Assembly (NCBI GenBank): GCA_910577605.1 | Contig: CAJTON010000019.1 | Location: forward strand, 9,139-21,636 | Length of the DNA stretch: 12,498 nucleotides | Direction of reading: 5' to 3' | From: an uncultured Butyrivibrio sp. | GTDB lineage: Bacteria > Bacillota > Clostridia > Lachnospirales > Lachnospiraceae | Shown: positions 1 through 6,227 of the stretch, piece after piece | Position numbering within the stretch: position 1 is the first letter of the stretch | Layout: every line of letters begins with the position of its first letter | Position numbers and translations under genes: made by a program | The notes under the pieces: model-generated | Told to the model about the DNA's origin: nothing | Databases searched by the model: none | Seen by the model: only the letters and a program-made list of their open reading frames with translations

Positions 1-18
1 AAAAGCAAACAAAAGTTC

Positions 19-92
19 CGAAAAAATGTTCGATTTTTCTATTGACAAACAGTTGTTCGGGTGATACTATAATTTTACCGAACAAACATTCG
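19..92. promoter_or_regulatory. Three LexA (SOS) operator boxes
   Basis: Three 14-bp sites match the Bacillota LexA box CGAACRNRYGTTYC closely. They are CGAAAAAATGTTCG at 19-32, CAAACAGTTGTTCG at 46-59 (its reverse strand reads CGAACAACTGTTTG), and CGAACAAACATTCG at 79-92. Their centres are 27 and 33 bp apart. The second overlaps the -35 hexamer and the start of the spacer of the rightward promoter, and the third covers the expected transcription start, so bound LexA should block RNA polymerase. The leftmost box would suit a divergent promoter for a gene beyond base 1, in B. subtilis-like order lexA itself. The boxes are seen directly. LexA binding and the lexA neighbour are inferred. Confidence 0.85.
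42..70 (+). promoter_or_regulatory. SOS-controlled sigma-A promoter
   Basis: A consensus -35 TTGACA (42-47) is followed after 17 bp by -10 TACTAT (65-70). The -10 is preceded by TGA at 62-64, giving an extended -10. Transcription would start near 77 and give a leader of about 118 nt before the ATG at 195. A strong promoter buried among LexA boxes is typical of genes that are silent until DNA damage. Confidence 0.8.
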
Positions 93-194
93 TTGTCTGA
101 ATCCCGACAAACGTACAGTTTAGTATTTATTATAGAGAAAGATAAATGACATACTTGTCTTATATTGATCAACCAAAGAACAGGAGGAATTATT

Positions 195-572
195 ATGACA
201 ACAGCAATCAGAAGAAAATTTTTAACCGCTTTCTGCAGGCTCCCTTTCTGTCGTAAAGCGGAATTTTCATTCAGAACCGCGCTTACGGCAGTAATTTTAT
301 CAGTAATGCTCGCTGTTTTCCTGTCCGCAAGCGTGATAGTTAAGGCGAAAAGCTCGGATAAAGCGCAGGAGCAGAAGCTGTATTACACCAATATCACCGT
401 GGAGAAGGGCGATACTTTATGGAAAATCGCGGGAGAGTATATGGATTACGAACATTACGACAATATATACGAATATATGGAACATCTGACTGCTCTCAAT
501 CATCTTACTTCAGATAATTTGTACGCAGGAGAGCACCTTATCGTAACATATTATGCCTCAGACGGGAATTAG
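195..572 (+). CDS. yneA: YneA-like SOS cell-division suppressor (TM + LysM)
   Basis: This 125-aa protein has a basic, Cys-containing N-terminus. One membrane segment spans about residues 28-49, and a LysM peptidoglycan-binding domain about 67-117 (starting ITVEKGDTLWKIA and ending LYAGEHLIV). B. subtilis YneA has the same plan, is repressed by LexA, and delays septation after DNA damage from the extracytoplasmic side. The name rests on architecture plus the three LexA boxes upstream rather than on close identity. The start is ATG 195, with AGGAGG at 182-187 and 7 nt spacing; an upstream in-frame TTG at 165 has no ribosome site. The LysM is slightly long, with a Tyr-rich insert (YMDYEHYDNIYEYMEH). 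The gene is a single cistron closed by the terminator at 621-655. Another LysM membrane protein is the alternative, but the SOS control argues for YneA. Confidence 0.8.
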   Translation: MTTAIRRKFLTAFCRLPFCRKAEFSFRTALTAVILSVMLAVFLSASVIVKAKSSDKAQEQKLYYTNITVEKGDTLWKIAGEYMDYEHYDNIYEYMEHLTALNHLTSDNLYAGEHLIVTYYASDGN

Positions 573-598
573 AACATTATCACGCCCACCCTTAAGCC

Positions 599-655
599 GC
601 CGGCGCAAGCCGGCATTTCCGGACCGGATATCATGTCCGGTCCTATATCTTTTTT
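599..655 (+). terminator. Rho-independent terminator after yneA
   Basis: An 8-bp GC-rich stem (GGACCGGA 621-628 with TCCGGTCC 636-643, 7-nt loop) is followed by TATATC and a T run at 650-655. Just upstream a second small hairpin, GCCGGC-GCAA-GCCGGC (599-614), carries a GNRA-type tetraloop and may add to the stop. Together they end the SOS transcript before the next promoter. Confidence 0.8.
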
Positions 656-657
656 GC

Positions 658-686
658 TTGTAAAAGGAAGCCAAAAGCGTTATAGT
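658..686 (+). promoter_or_regulatory. Sigma-A promoter of the helicase gene
   Basis: -35 TTGTAA (658-663) and -10 TATAGT (681-686) are exactly 17 bp apart. The predicted start near 693 leaves a very short leader, with GGGAGG at 696-701 and ATG at 707. Confidence 0.6.
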
Positions 687-706
687 TATTTTATCGGGAG
701 GATAAT

Positions 707-1793
707 ATGGAACTTGATAAAAGATTAACGGCAGGTCTTAATAAGATAGGAATGTTTTGAGCCCGCTGTAAACGGTAAAAATATTATAGCCTGCGCCGCC
801 ACGGGTACAGGCAAGACTTTTGCGTACCTGCTGCCTGTAATAACATGCAACGCAGATAATCACTCGCTTTACTCGGTAATACTGGCTCCTACAAAGGAAC
901 TGTGCATACAGATATGCAGTCAGATAAATTTACTGTCCAATAATTCTGGAATTCCGGTGACAGCGGCAGCCTTGTTCGGGGGAGTCAACAAACAAAGGCA
1001 GCTTCAAATTCTTAAAAGCAAACCTAATATTGTTGTAGGGACATATCAGAGAATATACGAACTTATAAAAGAACATAAAATATCCGTACATAACGTTAAA
1101 AGTTTTGTAATCGACGAAGCGGACAGACTTGTAAACAGTGAAAATATCGACGGCATAATCATGCTTCGCAAGTGTTTCATGAGGGATATACAGATCATGT
1201 TGTTTTCTGCATCCATAACAAGCGCAACTCAAAAAACGGCCGCGTTGCTTGGCGTTGATTTCGTTAATATTTTCACAAACGAAAAGCTTCAGATACCGTC
1301 AAATATCGAACATATATATTTTACTGTGGAGCGTCGTGACAAGATAGAGACGGTAAGAAAAGTCATAAAGGCGCTAAACTCACGTCACTGTCTGATTTTT
1401 TCAAATTCAAGATATGACGCTGACGAAATAACCCAGAAACTGGAATATCATCATTATAACGCCAAGTGCGTACATGCCGGCTGCGATAAAAACCTCCGCA
1501 GACAGATCGTTGATTCATTCAGGAACGGCAAAACTGATTATCTTATATGTTCTGATATAGCCGCACGCGGACTTGATTTTAAAGACGTGGACGCAGTTAT
1601 ATGCATCGGACTCCCTTCAAAACCTGCCGATTATCTTCACAGAGCAGGACGATGCGGAAGAAACGGCGCAAAAGCCGTATGCGCCTCGATTATAACCGAA
1701 AACGAACTCCAAAACGTTAAAGCATGTCAGAAAGCTTTCGGTATCAATATGATGCCCAAGAAGCTTTATCAAGGTAAAATCGTGCGCAAATAA
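707..1793 (+). pseudogene. DEAD-box RNA helicase, frameshifted, Q motif missing
   Basis: The ATG at 707 has a good GGGAGG site but reads only 17 codons (ending KIGMF) before TGA at 758-760. The helicase continues in the +1 frame from GAG 759 with no usable start before its Walker A. Joined at TTT-T-GAG it gives about 361 aa. Motif I AATGTGKT is at 30-37, with PTKEL (Ia), DEAD at 136-139, SAS at 167-169 (normally SAT), SDIAARGLD at 282-290 and HRAGRCGR at 311-318. Both RecA-like domains are therefore otherwise complete. Between KIGMF and PAVNGK about 12-13 residues are missing, precisely where the family carries its PTxIQ adenine-sensing Q motif. One out-of-frame deletion would explain both defects. 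A programmed +1 frameshift (AGGA, 3 nt, TTT TGA) or a sequencing error are alternatives. A GTG at 957 could start a fragment, but it would lack ATP binding. The open frame and conserved late motifs suggest recent damage or continued function. Confidence 0.65.
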
Positions 1794-1821
1794 ACCGCGA
1801 AATCTTTGGGAAAGGCGATCC

Positions 1822-1850
1822 TTGCCACATAAAGAATATTGTGCTAAAAT
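1822..1850 (+). promoter_or_regulatory. Strong sigma-A promoter, extended -10
   Basis: -35 TTGCCA (1822-1827), 17-bp spacer, -10 TAAAAT (1845-1850) preceded by TGC at 1842-1844. The predicted start near 1857 gives a leader of about 25 nt containing GGGAGG (1868-1873) ahead of the ATG at 1882. It gives the 81-aa gene its own transcript. Confidence 0.65.
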
Positions 1851-1881
1851 TTATTAAATAAACCTTTGGGAGGTATTTATT

Positions 1882-2127
1882 ATGTGTAAACACTTGGTCG
1901 TATATGTAAAAGCTTCCGAGCTTCAGGAGTTTGTAGATCTGCTCGACTCAAAAGGCTGGGCTGTTATAGACGTTGAACCGCGCACGAAATTCTGGTTTTT
2001 CTTTAGCTTTGTATTATCATATACCATTATCTGCGAATATGTGGGTGACGCCGAGTCTTTTGAAGATTTCGATTCGGAAGAATATGTTGACGGACTTGAG
2101 GAAGAACTTGACAGAAAGGAAGAATAA
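1882..2127 (+). CDS. Small acidic protein of unknown function (81 aa)
   Basis: I do not recognise this protein. The start is firm: ATG 1882 with GGGAGG at 1868-1873 and 8 nt spacing, plus its own promoter at 1822-1850. The first 30 residues (KHLVVYVKASELQEFVDLL..) look like a beta-alpha unit. Residues 37-50 form an aromatic hydrophobic stretch (FWFFFSFVLSYTII), too short and interrupted for a confident membrane helix. Residues 53-81 are strongly acidic, with about 15 Asp/Glu. No signal peptide, metal motif or catalytic signature is visible. It sits between a helicase and a Xer recombinase on the same strand, but its separate promoter suggests it is not simply part of either unit. Confidence 0.7.
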   Translation: MCKHLVVYVKASELQEFVDLLDSKGWAVIDVEPRTKFWFFFSFVLSYTIICEYVGDAESFEDFDSEEYVDGLEEELDRKEE

Positions 2128-2176
2128 CTTGAGCAAATAAAAACGGAGAAATGTTGCTTATATTTGTATTTACAGG

Positions 2177-2216
2177 TGCATAATTTCGCTAAACCTGAGT
2201 TTAGCGAAATTATGCA
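2177..2216. repeat. Perfect 18-bp-arm palindrome with 4-bp centre
   Basis: The arms 2177-2194 and 2199-2216 are exact reverse complements (core AATTTCGCTAAAC / GTTTAGCGAAATT) around the centre CTGA. No T run follows on the + strand and none lies next to it on the - strand, so it is not a standard intrinsic terminator. It lies 50 bp after the 81-aa gene and 84 bp before the start of an XerS-like recombinase. It could be a recombinase binding site, an operator or an RNA hairpin. Which of these applies is not decidable from the sequence. Confidence 0.9.
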
Positions 2217-2288
2217 TTACTCTCCGAACCTTATAATTTACCCTTGAATTTATATCGGTAAGCAAATTATTTTCAGGTTATTTTACGG

Positions 2289-2294
2289 TATAAT
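2289..2294 (+). promoter_or_regulatory. -10 TATAAT directly before the recombinase ATG
   Basis: A consensus TATAAT ends 6 bp before the ATG at 2301, so transcription would start at or within a base or two of the A of ATG and give a leaderless mRNA. This fits the lack of any Shine-Dalgarno in the preceding 25 bases. The 17-bp-spaced -35 region (2266-2271, ATTATT) is poor, so promoter strength is uncertain. Confidence 0.45.
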
Positions 2295-2300
2295 TTGACA

Positions 2301-3350
2301 ATGGCGGAATTAACTTACCACGAACAGGAAAAACAACAGACGACACTTAAACTTCGCGCGCTTATGAAAGAACTTCCGGCGTTTCTGATTGATTATTTCA
2401 GAGGAATCGAATATATGAACGCGCCGCGTACGAGAATCGCGTACGCCACGGATCTTAAGACTTTTTTTGAATATCTGCATGAAAATAATTCGTTCTGCGG
2501 CAAATTCAGTATTCACGAACTGCCTTTTTCGGTGCTTACACAGATAAAATCCTTTGATATAGAAGAATATCTTGAATATCTCAAATTATATGAAAAAGAC
2601 GGCAGACAGTATACAAATAACGAACGCGCGGTCAAACGCAAGCTTTCCGCGCTGCGTTCAATGTACAATTATTATCATAAAAACAAACTCATAGACGAAA
2701 ATCCCGTTCTTCAGGTCAATATGCCTAAACTGCACGACAAGGCAATCGTAAGGCTTGAAGCAAATGAGGTCGCACAGCTTCTTGACACGGTGGAAACAGG
2801 GGAAGGCATGACAAATAAACAGCTTGAGCAGCATGAGCGCCTTAAATGCCGTGATTTGGCAATACTTACTCTCCTGCTCGGTACGGGGATCCGTATATCG
2901 GAATGCGTTGGACTTGATGTTAATGACGTGGATTTCAACAATTCCCGTATAAAAATTGTCCGCAAAGGCGGTTATGAAGCTTATGTATACTTTGGAGATG
3001 AAGTTGCCGAGGCTCTTGCGGAATATATGCTTGAGCGCAAAACAAAGACTGCCGTCACAGGACATGAAAACGCGCTGTTTCTTTCAAACCGCAGCAGCCG
3101 CATCACAGTGAGGAATGTGGAGATAATGGTCAAAAAATATGCCCGAATCGTCACACCCATGAAAAAAATAACGCCGCACAAGCTCCGAAGCACTTACGGA
3201 ACCAGTCTGTACCAGGAAACCGGAGACATCTATCTCGTCGCCGACGTACTCGGACATCACGACGTAAATACCACCAAAAAGCATTACGCGGCAATCGAGG
3301 AAAACCGGAGAATGTCGGCTCGCAATATCGTCAGGCTTAGGGAAAAATAA
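2301..3350 (+). CDS. XerS-like tyrosine recombinase
   Basis: This is a 349-aa site-specific recombinase that cuts and rejoins DNA through a tyrosine. An N-terminal SAM-like core-binding domain covers about residues 24-135 and the catalytic domain about 155-345. All catalytic residues are visible: R198 (GTGIRISE), K222 (VRKGG), H293 and R296 (TPHKLR), H319 (LGHH) and Y329 (KKHY). It is longer than the usual XerC/D of about 300 aa. From memory of the family, the extra segment before RDLAILTLLLGTG (TNKQLEQHERLK) and the ELPAFLIDYF opening resemble XerS, the single recombinase that resolves chromosome dimers in streptococci and lactococci at a dif site next to its own gene. A phage-type integrase is possible, but no other mobile-element genes are near. 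The ATG at 2301 has no ribosome site and sits 6 bp behind a TATAAT. The in-frame TTG at 2295 is less likely. Confidence 0.85.
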   Translation: MAELTYHEQEKQQTTLKLRALMKELPAFLIDYFRGIEYMNAPRTRIAYATDLKTFFEYLHENNSFCGKFSIHELPFSVLTQIKSFDIEEYLEYLKLYEKDGRQYTNNERAVKRKLSALRSMYNYYHKNKLIDENPVLQVNMPKLHDKAIVRLEANEVAQLLDTVETGEGMTNKQLEQHERLKCRDLAILTLLLGTGIRISECVGLDVNDVDFNNSRIKIVRKGGYEAYVYFGDEVAEALAEYMLERKTKTAVTGHENALFLSNRSSRITVRNVEIMVKKYARIVTPMKKITPHKLRSTYGTSLYQETGDIYLVADVLGHHDVNTTKKHYAAIEENRRMSARNIVRLREK

Positions 3351-3359
3351 ATATAACCT

Positions 3360-4565
3360 TTAAAGCGGCGGAGGGGTTTTTTGTTCCGATGATGTTTCAG
3401 AAGGCGCCGTTTCCGTGGACGGTCCTGTTTCTTCCTCGGTCTGGGGATCCGATGTATGCGTCTCGGCGGTTTCCGGTTCGGAAACATTCTCTGAGGTGGA
3501 TTCGCCGGATACCGAAGTATTCTCCGTAGTTTCCTCAGGCGTAGTCTGCGGCTCCGCTGTGGTCTCCTCCGGAGTTGTCTCAGGTTCTTTTATGGTAAGC
3601 TTCAACGGCTTTTGCAAATGATTTCCAAAAATATCTATCAGATTATATGTCAGACTGTATATTCCGGCTTTGTCAATGTCGTACTCTCCGGAAATATACA
3701 CATATTCCGATACGTCCCCTCCTGATTTGTCAAGAGCCCTTGCGCTCCCTAGCACAACAGATACAGGCGCACCCAATGAAAGCTCAAAAACAGGGGGCGC
3801 TGTAAGCTCTTCTATTTCCGTCTGACACCACGGCGTGCCGTGTGAAGAGTCAGTAGGCTCCCATTTTATTTCCTCAGGAATCGGAATAATACGGTTGGCA
3901 GGAGTCCCCGCCTGCTCGTTTTTATCCGTGTATATTTTTATCTCGGATTCAAAAGAACAATTTTCATATATCCATCTGGCGTCAGCCACCGTCAAGGTAA
4001 TGCCGTCGCTGATATCCTCTGCGCCGCGCTCTCCTATTGCTTCGTAGCTTTCGGCAATAAGAGAATTTCTGTCCCCCTGCGTGTCATAATCCGGAGAGTG
4101 GAACACGATTTTTCCCCCGAAAGAAGTCGCGTATCTGTAAAAGCGGTCTTTTCTTTCCGATGATGCCCAAGCGCTTTTGGAGGTTTTGTCATACGGAGCG
4201 GCAAAATCACCCGTCTTGATATTGCGCGCCGCAAAAAGCATATGCCTTGCCGCGTTTTCCGAAAACTTTTCCGACTGAGCATCCCATTCGTAAGCCGTCA
4301 TACATCCTGTTTCAAGATTCAGGCAAAGCCTGTAAATGCCGCGCACATTTTCAGGTTCGGTATCCGTTTCAGGCTCCGTCAGCGTATCTGCTGTCTTTGA
4401 GGTATCATCAACGGTTCCGGGCTGCTTGCCCGGTCTGTTGTTTCTGGTTATAACGATGACAGCCGCGACAATGGCGAGAACCATCGCCAGAAACGCAAAA
4501 TAATATTTCAGATTATGCGTCTTTATAAAGCGGCGAAAATTTCTTTTACGGGAAGTATAAACCAT
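3360..4565 (-). CDS. Membrane-anchored degenerate YkuD (L,D-transpeptidase-fold) protein with Ig-like domain
   Basis: This 401-aa protein has a short basic cytoplasmic end, one membrane segment at about residues 21-41, and then an outside portion. Residues about 75-212 follow the clostridial YkuD pattern: IYRLCLNLETGCMTAYEW, a conserved FHSPDYD (H156), and TVADARWIYENC leading to EIKIY. Where active enzymes read SHGCIRLTVADA, this one reads SDGITLTVADA at 186-196. The His is Asp, the cysteine codon is gone in frame and the Arg is lost, so transpeptidase activity is not expected. A WEPTD linker follows, then an Ig-like (DUF5011-type) domain at about 257-326. The tail at 327-401 is rich in Thr, Glu and Pro and carries two TTPEETT copies 11 residues apart. 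The ATG lies 2 nt after the upstream gene's stop, so the two are co-transcribed. I infer a wall-binding or regulatory role. Confidence 0.75.
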   Translation of the reverse strand: MVYTSRKRNFRRFIKTHNLKYYFAFLAMVLAIVAAVIVITRNNRPGKQPGTVDDTSKTADTLTEPETDTEPENVRGIYRLCLNLETGCMTAYEWDAQSEKFSENAARHMLFAARNIKTGDFAAPYDKTSKSAWASSERKDRFYRYATSFGGKIVFHSPDYDTQGDRNSLIAESYEAIGERGAEDISDGITLTVADARWIYENCSFESEIKIYTDKNEQAGTPANRIIPIPEEIKWEPTDSSHGTPWCQTEIEELTAPPVFELSLGAPVSVVLGSARALDKSGGDVSEYVYISGEYDIDKAGIYSLTYNLIDIFGNHLQKPLKLTIKEPETTPEETTAEPQTTPEETTENTSVSGESTSENVSEPETAETHTSDPQTEEETGPSTETAPSETSSEQKTPPPL

Positions 4566-4567
4566 CT

Positions 4568-5209
4568 CTAAATTTCCTTTGTTCCCGTCTCAAGCCTCTG
4601 CTTAACGTAAGCCTTGAGCATTGCGACAGTCCCGTCGATTCCAAGCTTGCTGCTGTCGATGCACAGATCGTAGCTGCGGGAATCTCCCCATTTTTTATTT
4701 GAATAGAAATTATAATAATTCGCGCGCTTTTTATCGGTCTTTACTATCAGATCGCGCGCTTTATTCTCATTGTAGCCGTACAGACGCATGATACGCTTTA
4801 TTTTTGCATCCATTTCAGCCTTTATGAACACGGTTATGCAGGCCGGATGATTTTTCAGGGCATAATCCGCGCATCTGCCCACGATTATACAGGATTCGCT
4901 TTCCGCGAGTTTTTTGATAGAATCGTGCTGTGCCATAAAAACACGCTGATTAAGCGGCATATCAATAAACGACGGCGTAGAATATCCCATGGAATAAGTA
5001 TCCATTACCAAAGAATACAGAAAGCTGTTTGTAGGCTTCTCGTCGTGCGTGTGAAAAAGCTCCTCGGTAAGCCCGCTGTCCTTTGCGGCAAGCGCAAGAA
5101 GCTCCTTGTCATAGCATTTTATCCCAAGCTCGGCGGCAAGCGCCATGCCTATCTGTCTGCCCGCGCTGCCATATTCCCTGCCGATAGTAATAACGTAATT
5201 ATTATCCAT
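4568..5209 (-). CDS. Cytidylate kinase-like family protein
   Basis: This 213-aa protein belongs to the cytidylate-kinase-like (AAK26/Cytidylate_kin2) P-loop family. The variant P-loop ITIGREYGSAGRQIG is at residues 7-21. It is followed by the YDKELLALAA helix, a central IIVGRCADYAL strand-turn, a lid-like region with KIKRIMRLYGYNENKARDLI, and a C-terminal YDLCIDSSKLGID strand. True Cmk phosphorylates CMP; the substrate of this shorter family is not generally established, so no substrate is assigned. ATG 5209 has CCTCCT (AGGAGG on the coding strand) at 5217-5222 with 7 nt spacing and its own promoter at 5254-5282. It is transcribed with the degenerate YkuD gene 2 nt downstream. Confidence 0.85.
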   Translation of the reverse strand: MDNNYVITIGREYGSAGRQIGMALAAELGIKCYDKELLALAAKDSGLTEELFHTHDEKPTNSFLYSLVMDTYSMGYSTPSFIDMPLNQRVFMAQHDSIKKLAESESCIIVGRCADYALKNHPACITVFIKAEMDAKIKRIMRLYGYNENKARDLIVKTDKKRANYYNFYSNKKWGDSRSYDLCIDSSKLGIDGTVAMLKAYVKQRLETGTKEI

Positions 5210-5253
5210 AAATATACCTCCTGTCCTGAAACGATTCTCCTTCTTGTATATTA

Positions 5254-5282
5254 AGTATACTTTATTTTCACGTTTATTTCAA
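5254..5282 (-). promoter_or_regulatory. Internal sigma-A promoter for the kinase-like/YkuD pair
   Basis: On the - strand TTGAAA (5282-5277) is followed after 17 bp by TATACT (5259-5254). The -35 includes the last two codons of the pseudouridine synthase gene. The predicted start near 5247 gives a leader of about 38 nt. It would let the last two genes be expressed separately from the division cluster. Confidence 0.65.
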
Positions 5283-6227
5283 GCGTTCTAACAGCCCTTC
5301 AAAATAATCGGGCAACGGAGCCTTAAACTCCATATACTCTCCCGTTCTGGGGTGAACGAAGCCAAGAGTTGAAGCGTGAAGAGTCTGCCCCTGAAGATTG
5401 AACAAAGGCTTGGCCCCACAATAAAGATTATCGCCCAGAATCGGATGAGATATGCTTGCCATATGAACGCGTATCTGGTGCGTCCTGCCTGTTTCCAGAC
5501 GGCATTTTATATGGGCGAAGCCTTTAAGATTGGAAAGCACCTCATAATGCGTCACGGCTTCTCTCCCGTTCTGTCTGTTTATCGCCATTTTCTTGCGGTC
5601 ATTCGGATTCCTGCCTATCGGCGCGTTTACGGTCCCAGACATATCGCTGAAATTATTGTAGCATATAGCTTCATAAAAACGCGTAATACTGTGGTTTTTG
5701 AGCTGTTCGCCCAGCGAAATATGCGCAGCGTTATTTTTGCAGGCGATAATGATCCCCGTAGTGTCCATATCTATTCTGTGTACGATACCAGGACGGAGAA
5801 CTCCGTTGATTCCGGAAAGCGCGCCCCTGCAATGATACATAAGCGCGTTTACGAGAGTCCCGCTGTAATGCCCCGCGGCCGGGTGTACCACCATTCCCTT
5901 AGGCTTGTTGACCAGAATTACGTCGTCATCCTCATATACGATGTCAAGCGGAATATCTTCAGGAAGGATCTCAAGTTCCTCAGGAAACGGCACGTTCACG
6001 GTGATACTCTCTCCCTCCGAAAGCTTGTAGTTTGACTTAATATTTTTATTGTCAACCAAAACAAGCCCGTCGCCGACAAGCTTCTGTATATATGAGCGTG
6101 AAAAGCTTACAGCGCTTTCGTCCTCCTGTTCCGTCCCTCTGTAATTTGAAAGCGTATCGGACAAAAATTTATCACCTGCTCTGTCTTTCTCCACCTGTAA
6201 TTCTATTGTGTCGAGATATTTCGTCAT
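5274..6227 (-). CDS. RluD-type large-subunit rRNA pseudouridine synthase
   Basis: This 317-aa RluA-family enzyme converts uridine to pseudouridine in RNA, most likely 23S rRNA. An N-terminal S4 RNA-binding domain covers about residues 15-80 (SRSYIQKLVGDGLVLVDN). The catalytic domain begins at DIVYEDDDVILVNKPKGMVVHP. The signature HRIDMDTTG holds the catalytic aspartate D153, and GRTHQIRVHM lies near the C-terminus. The S4 domain has a small insertion (RGTEQEDESAVSF). The ATG overlaps the lspA stop as ATGA (4 nt), with GGCGGAG upstream inside lspA, so translation is probably coupled. lspA followed by this gene is standard in Bacillota. The exact target uridine cannot be told from sequence alone, so no gene symbol is given. 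Confidence 0.93.
   Translation of the reverse strand: MTKYLDTIELQVEKDRAGDKFLSDTLSNYRGTEQEDESAVSFSRSYIQKLVGDGLVLVDNKNIKSNYKLSEGESITVNVPFPEELEILPEDIPLDIVYEDDDVILVNKPKGMVVHPAAGHYSGTLVNALMYHCRGALSGINGVLRPGIVHRIDMDTTGIIIACKNNAAHISLGEQLKNHSITRFYEAICYNNFSDMSGTVNAPIGRNPNDRKKMAINRQNGREAVTHYEVLSNLKGFAHIKCRLETGRTHQIRVHMASISHPILGDNLYCGAKPLFNLQGQTLHASTLGFVHPRTGEYMEFKAPLPDYFEGLLERLK

Noticed and set aside
101..118. A fourth LexA box near CGACAAACGTAC
   Set aside because: The half-sites are out of register by one base and match poorly.
165..194. TTG 165 as start of the LysM protein
   Set aside because: The AGGAGG lies between it and ATG 195, which is ideally placed. No ribosome site precedes the TTG.
957..1793. 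A separate 278-aa helicase starting at GTG 957
   Set aside because: The same frame continues upstream through Walker A to 759, so this start would cut off ATP binding. It has no ribosome site.
2177..2216. Palindrome as an ordinary Rho-independent terminator
   Set aside because: There is no adjacent U tract on either strand and the stem is AT-rich and unusually long, so it is listed as a repeat instead.
3415..3621. Ser/Val-rich + strand open frame
   Set aside because: It is the reverse reading of the Thr/Glu/Pro low-complexity tail of the YkuD-type protein.
3822..3846. SSHGTPWC (residues 240-247) as a surviving YkuD active site
   Set aside because: It lies after the last YkuD strand, in the linker before the Ig-like domain, and the Cys is three residues out of register with SHGC. 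The true aligned site is 186-190.
5376..6035. 219-codon + strand open frame
   Set aside because: It is antisense to the pseudouridine synthase, with His/Arg/Tyr-rich composition and no family features or ribosome site. The same holds for 6092-6748 against lspA and rluD.
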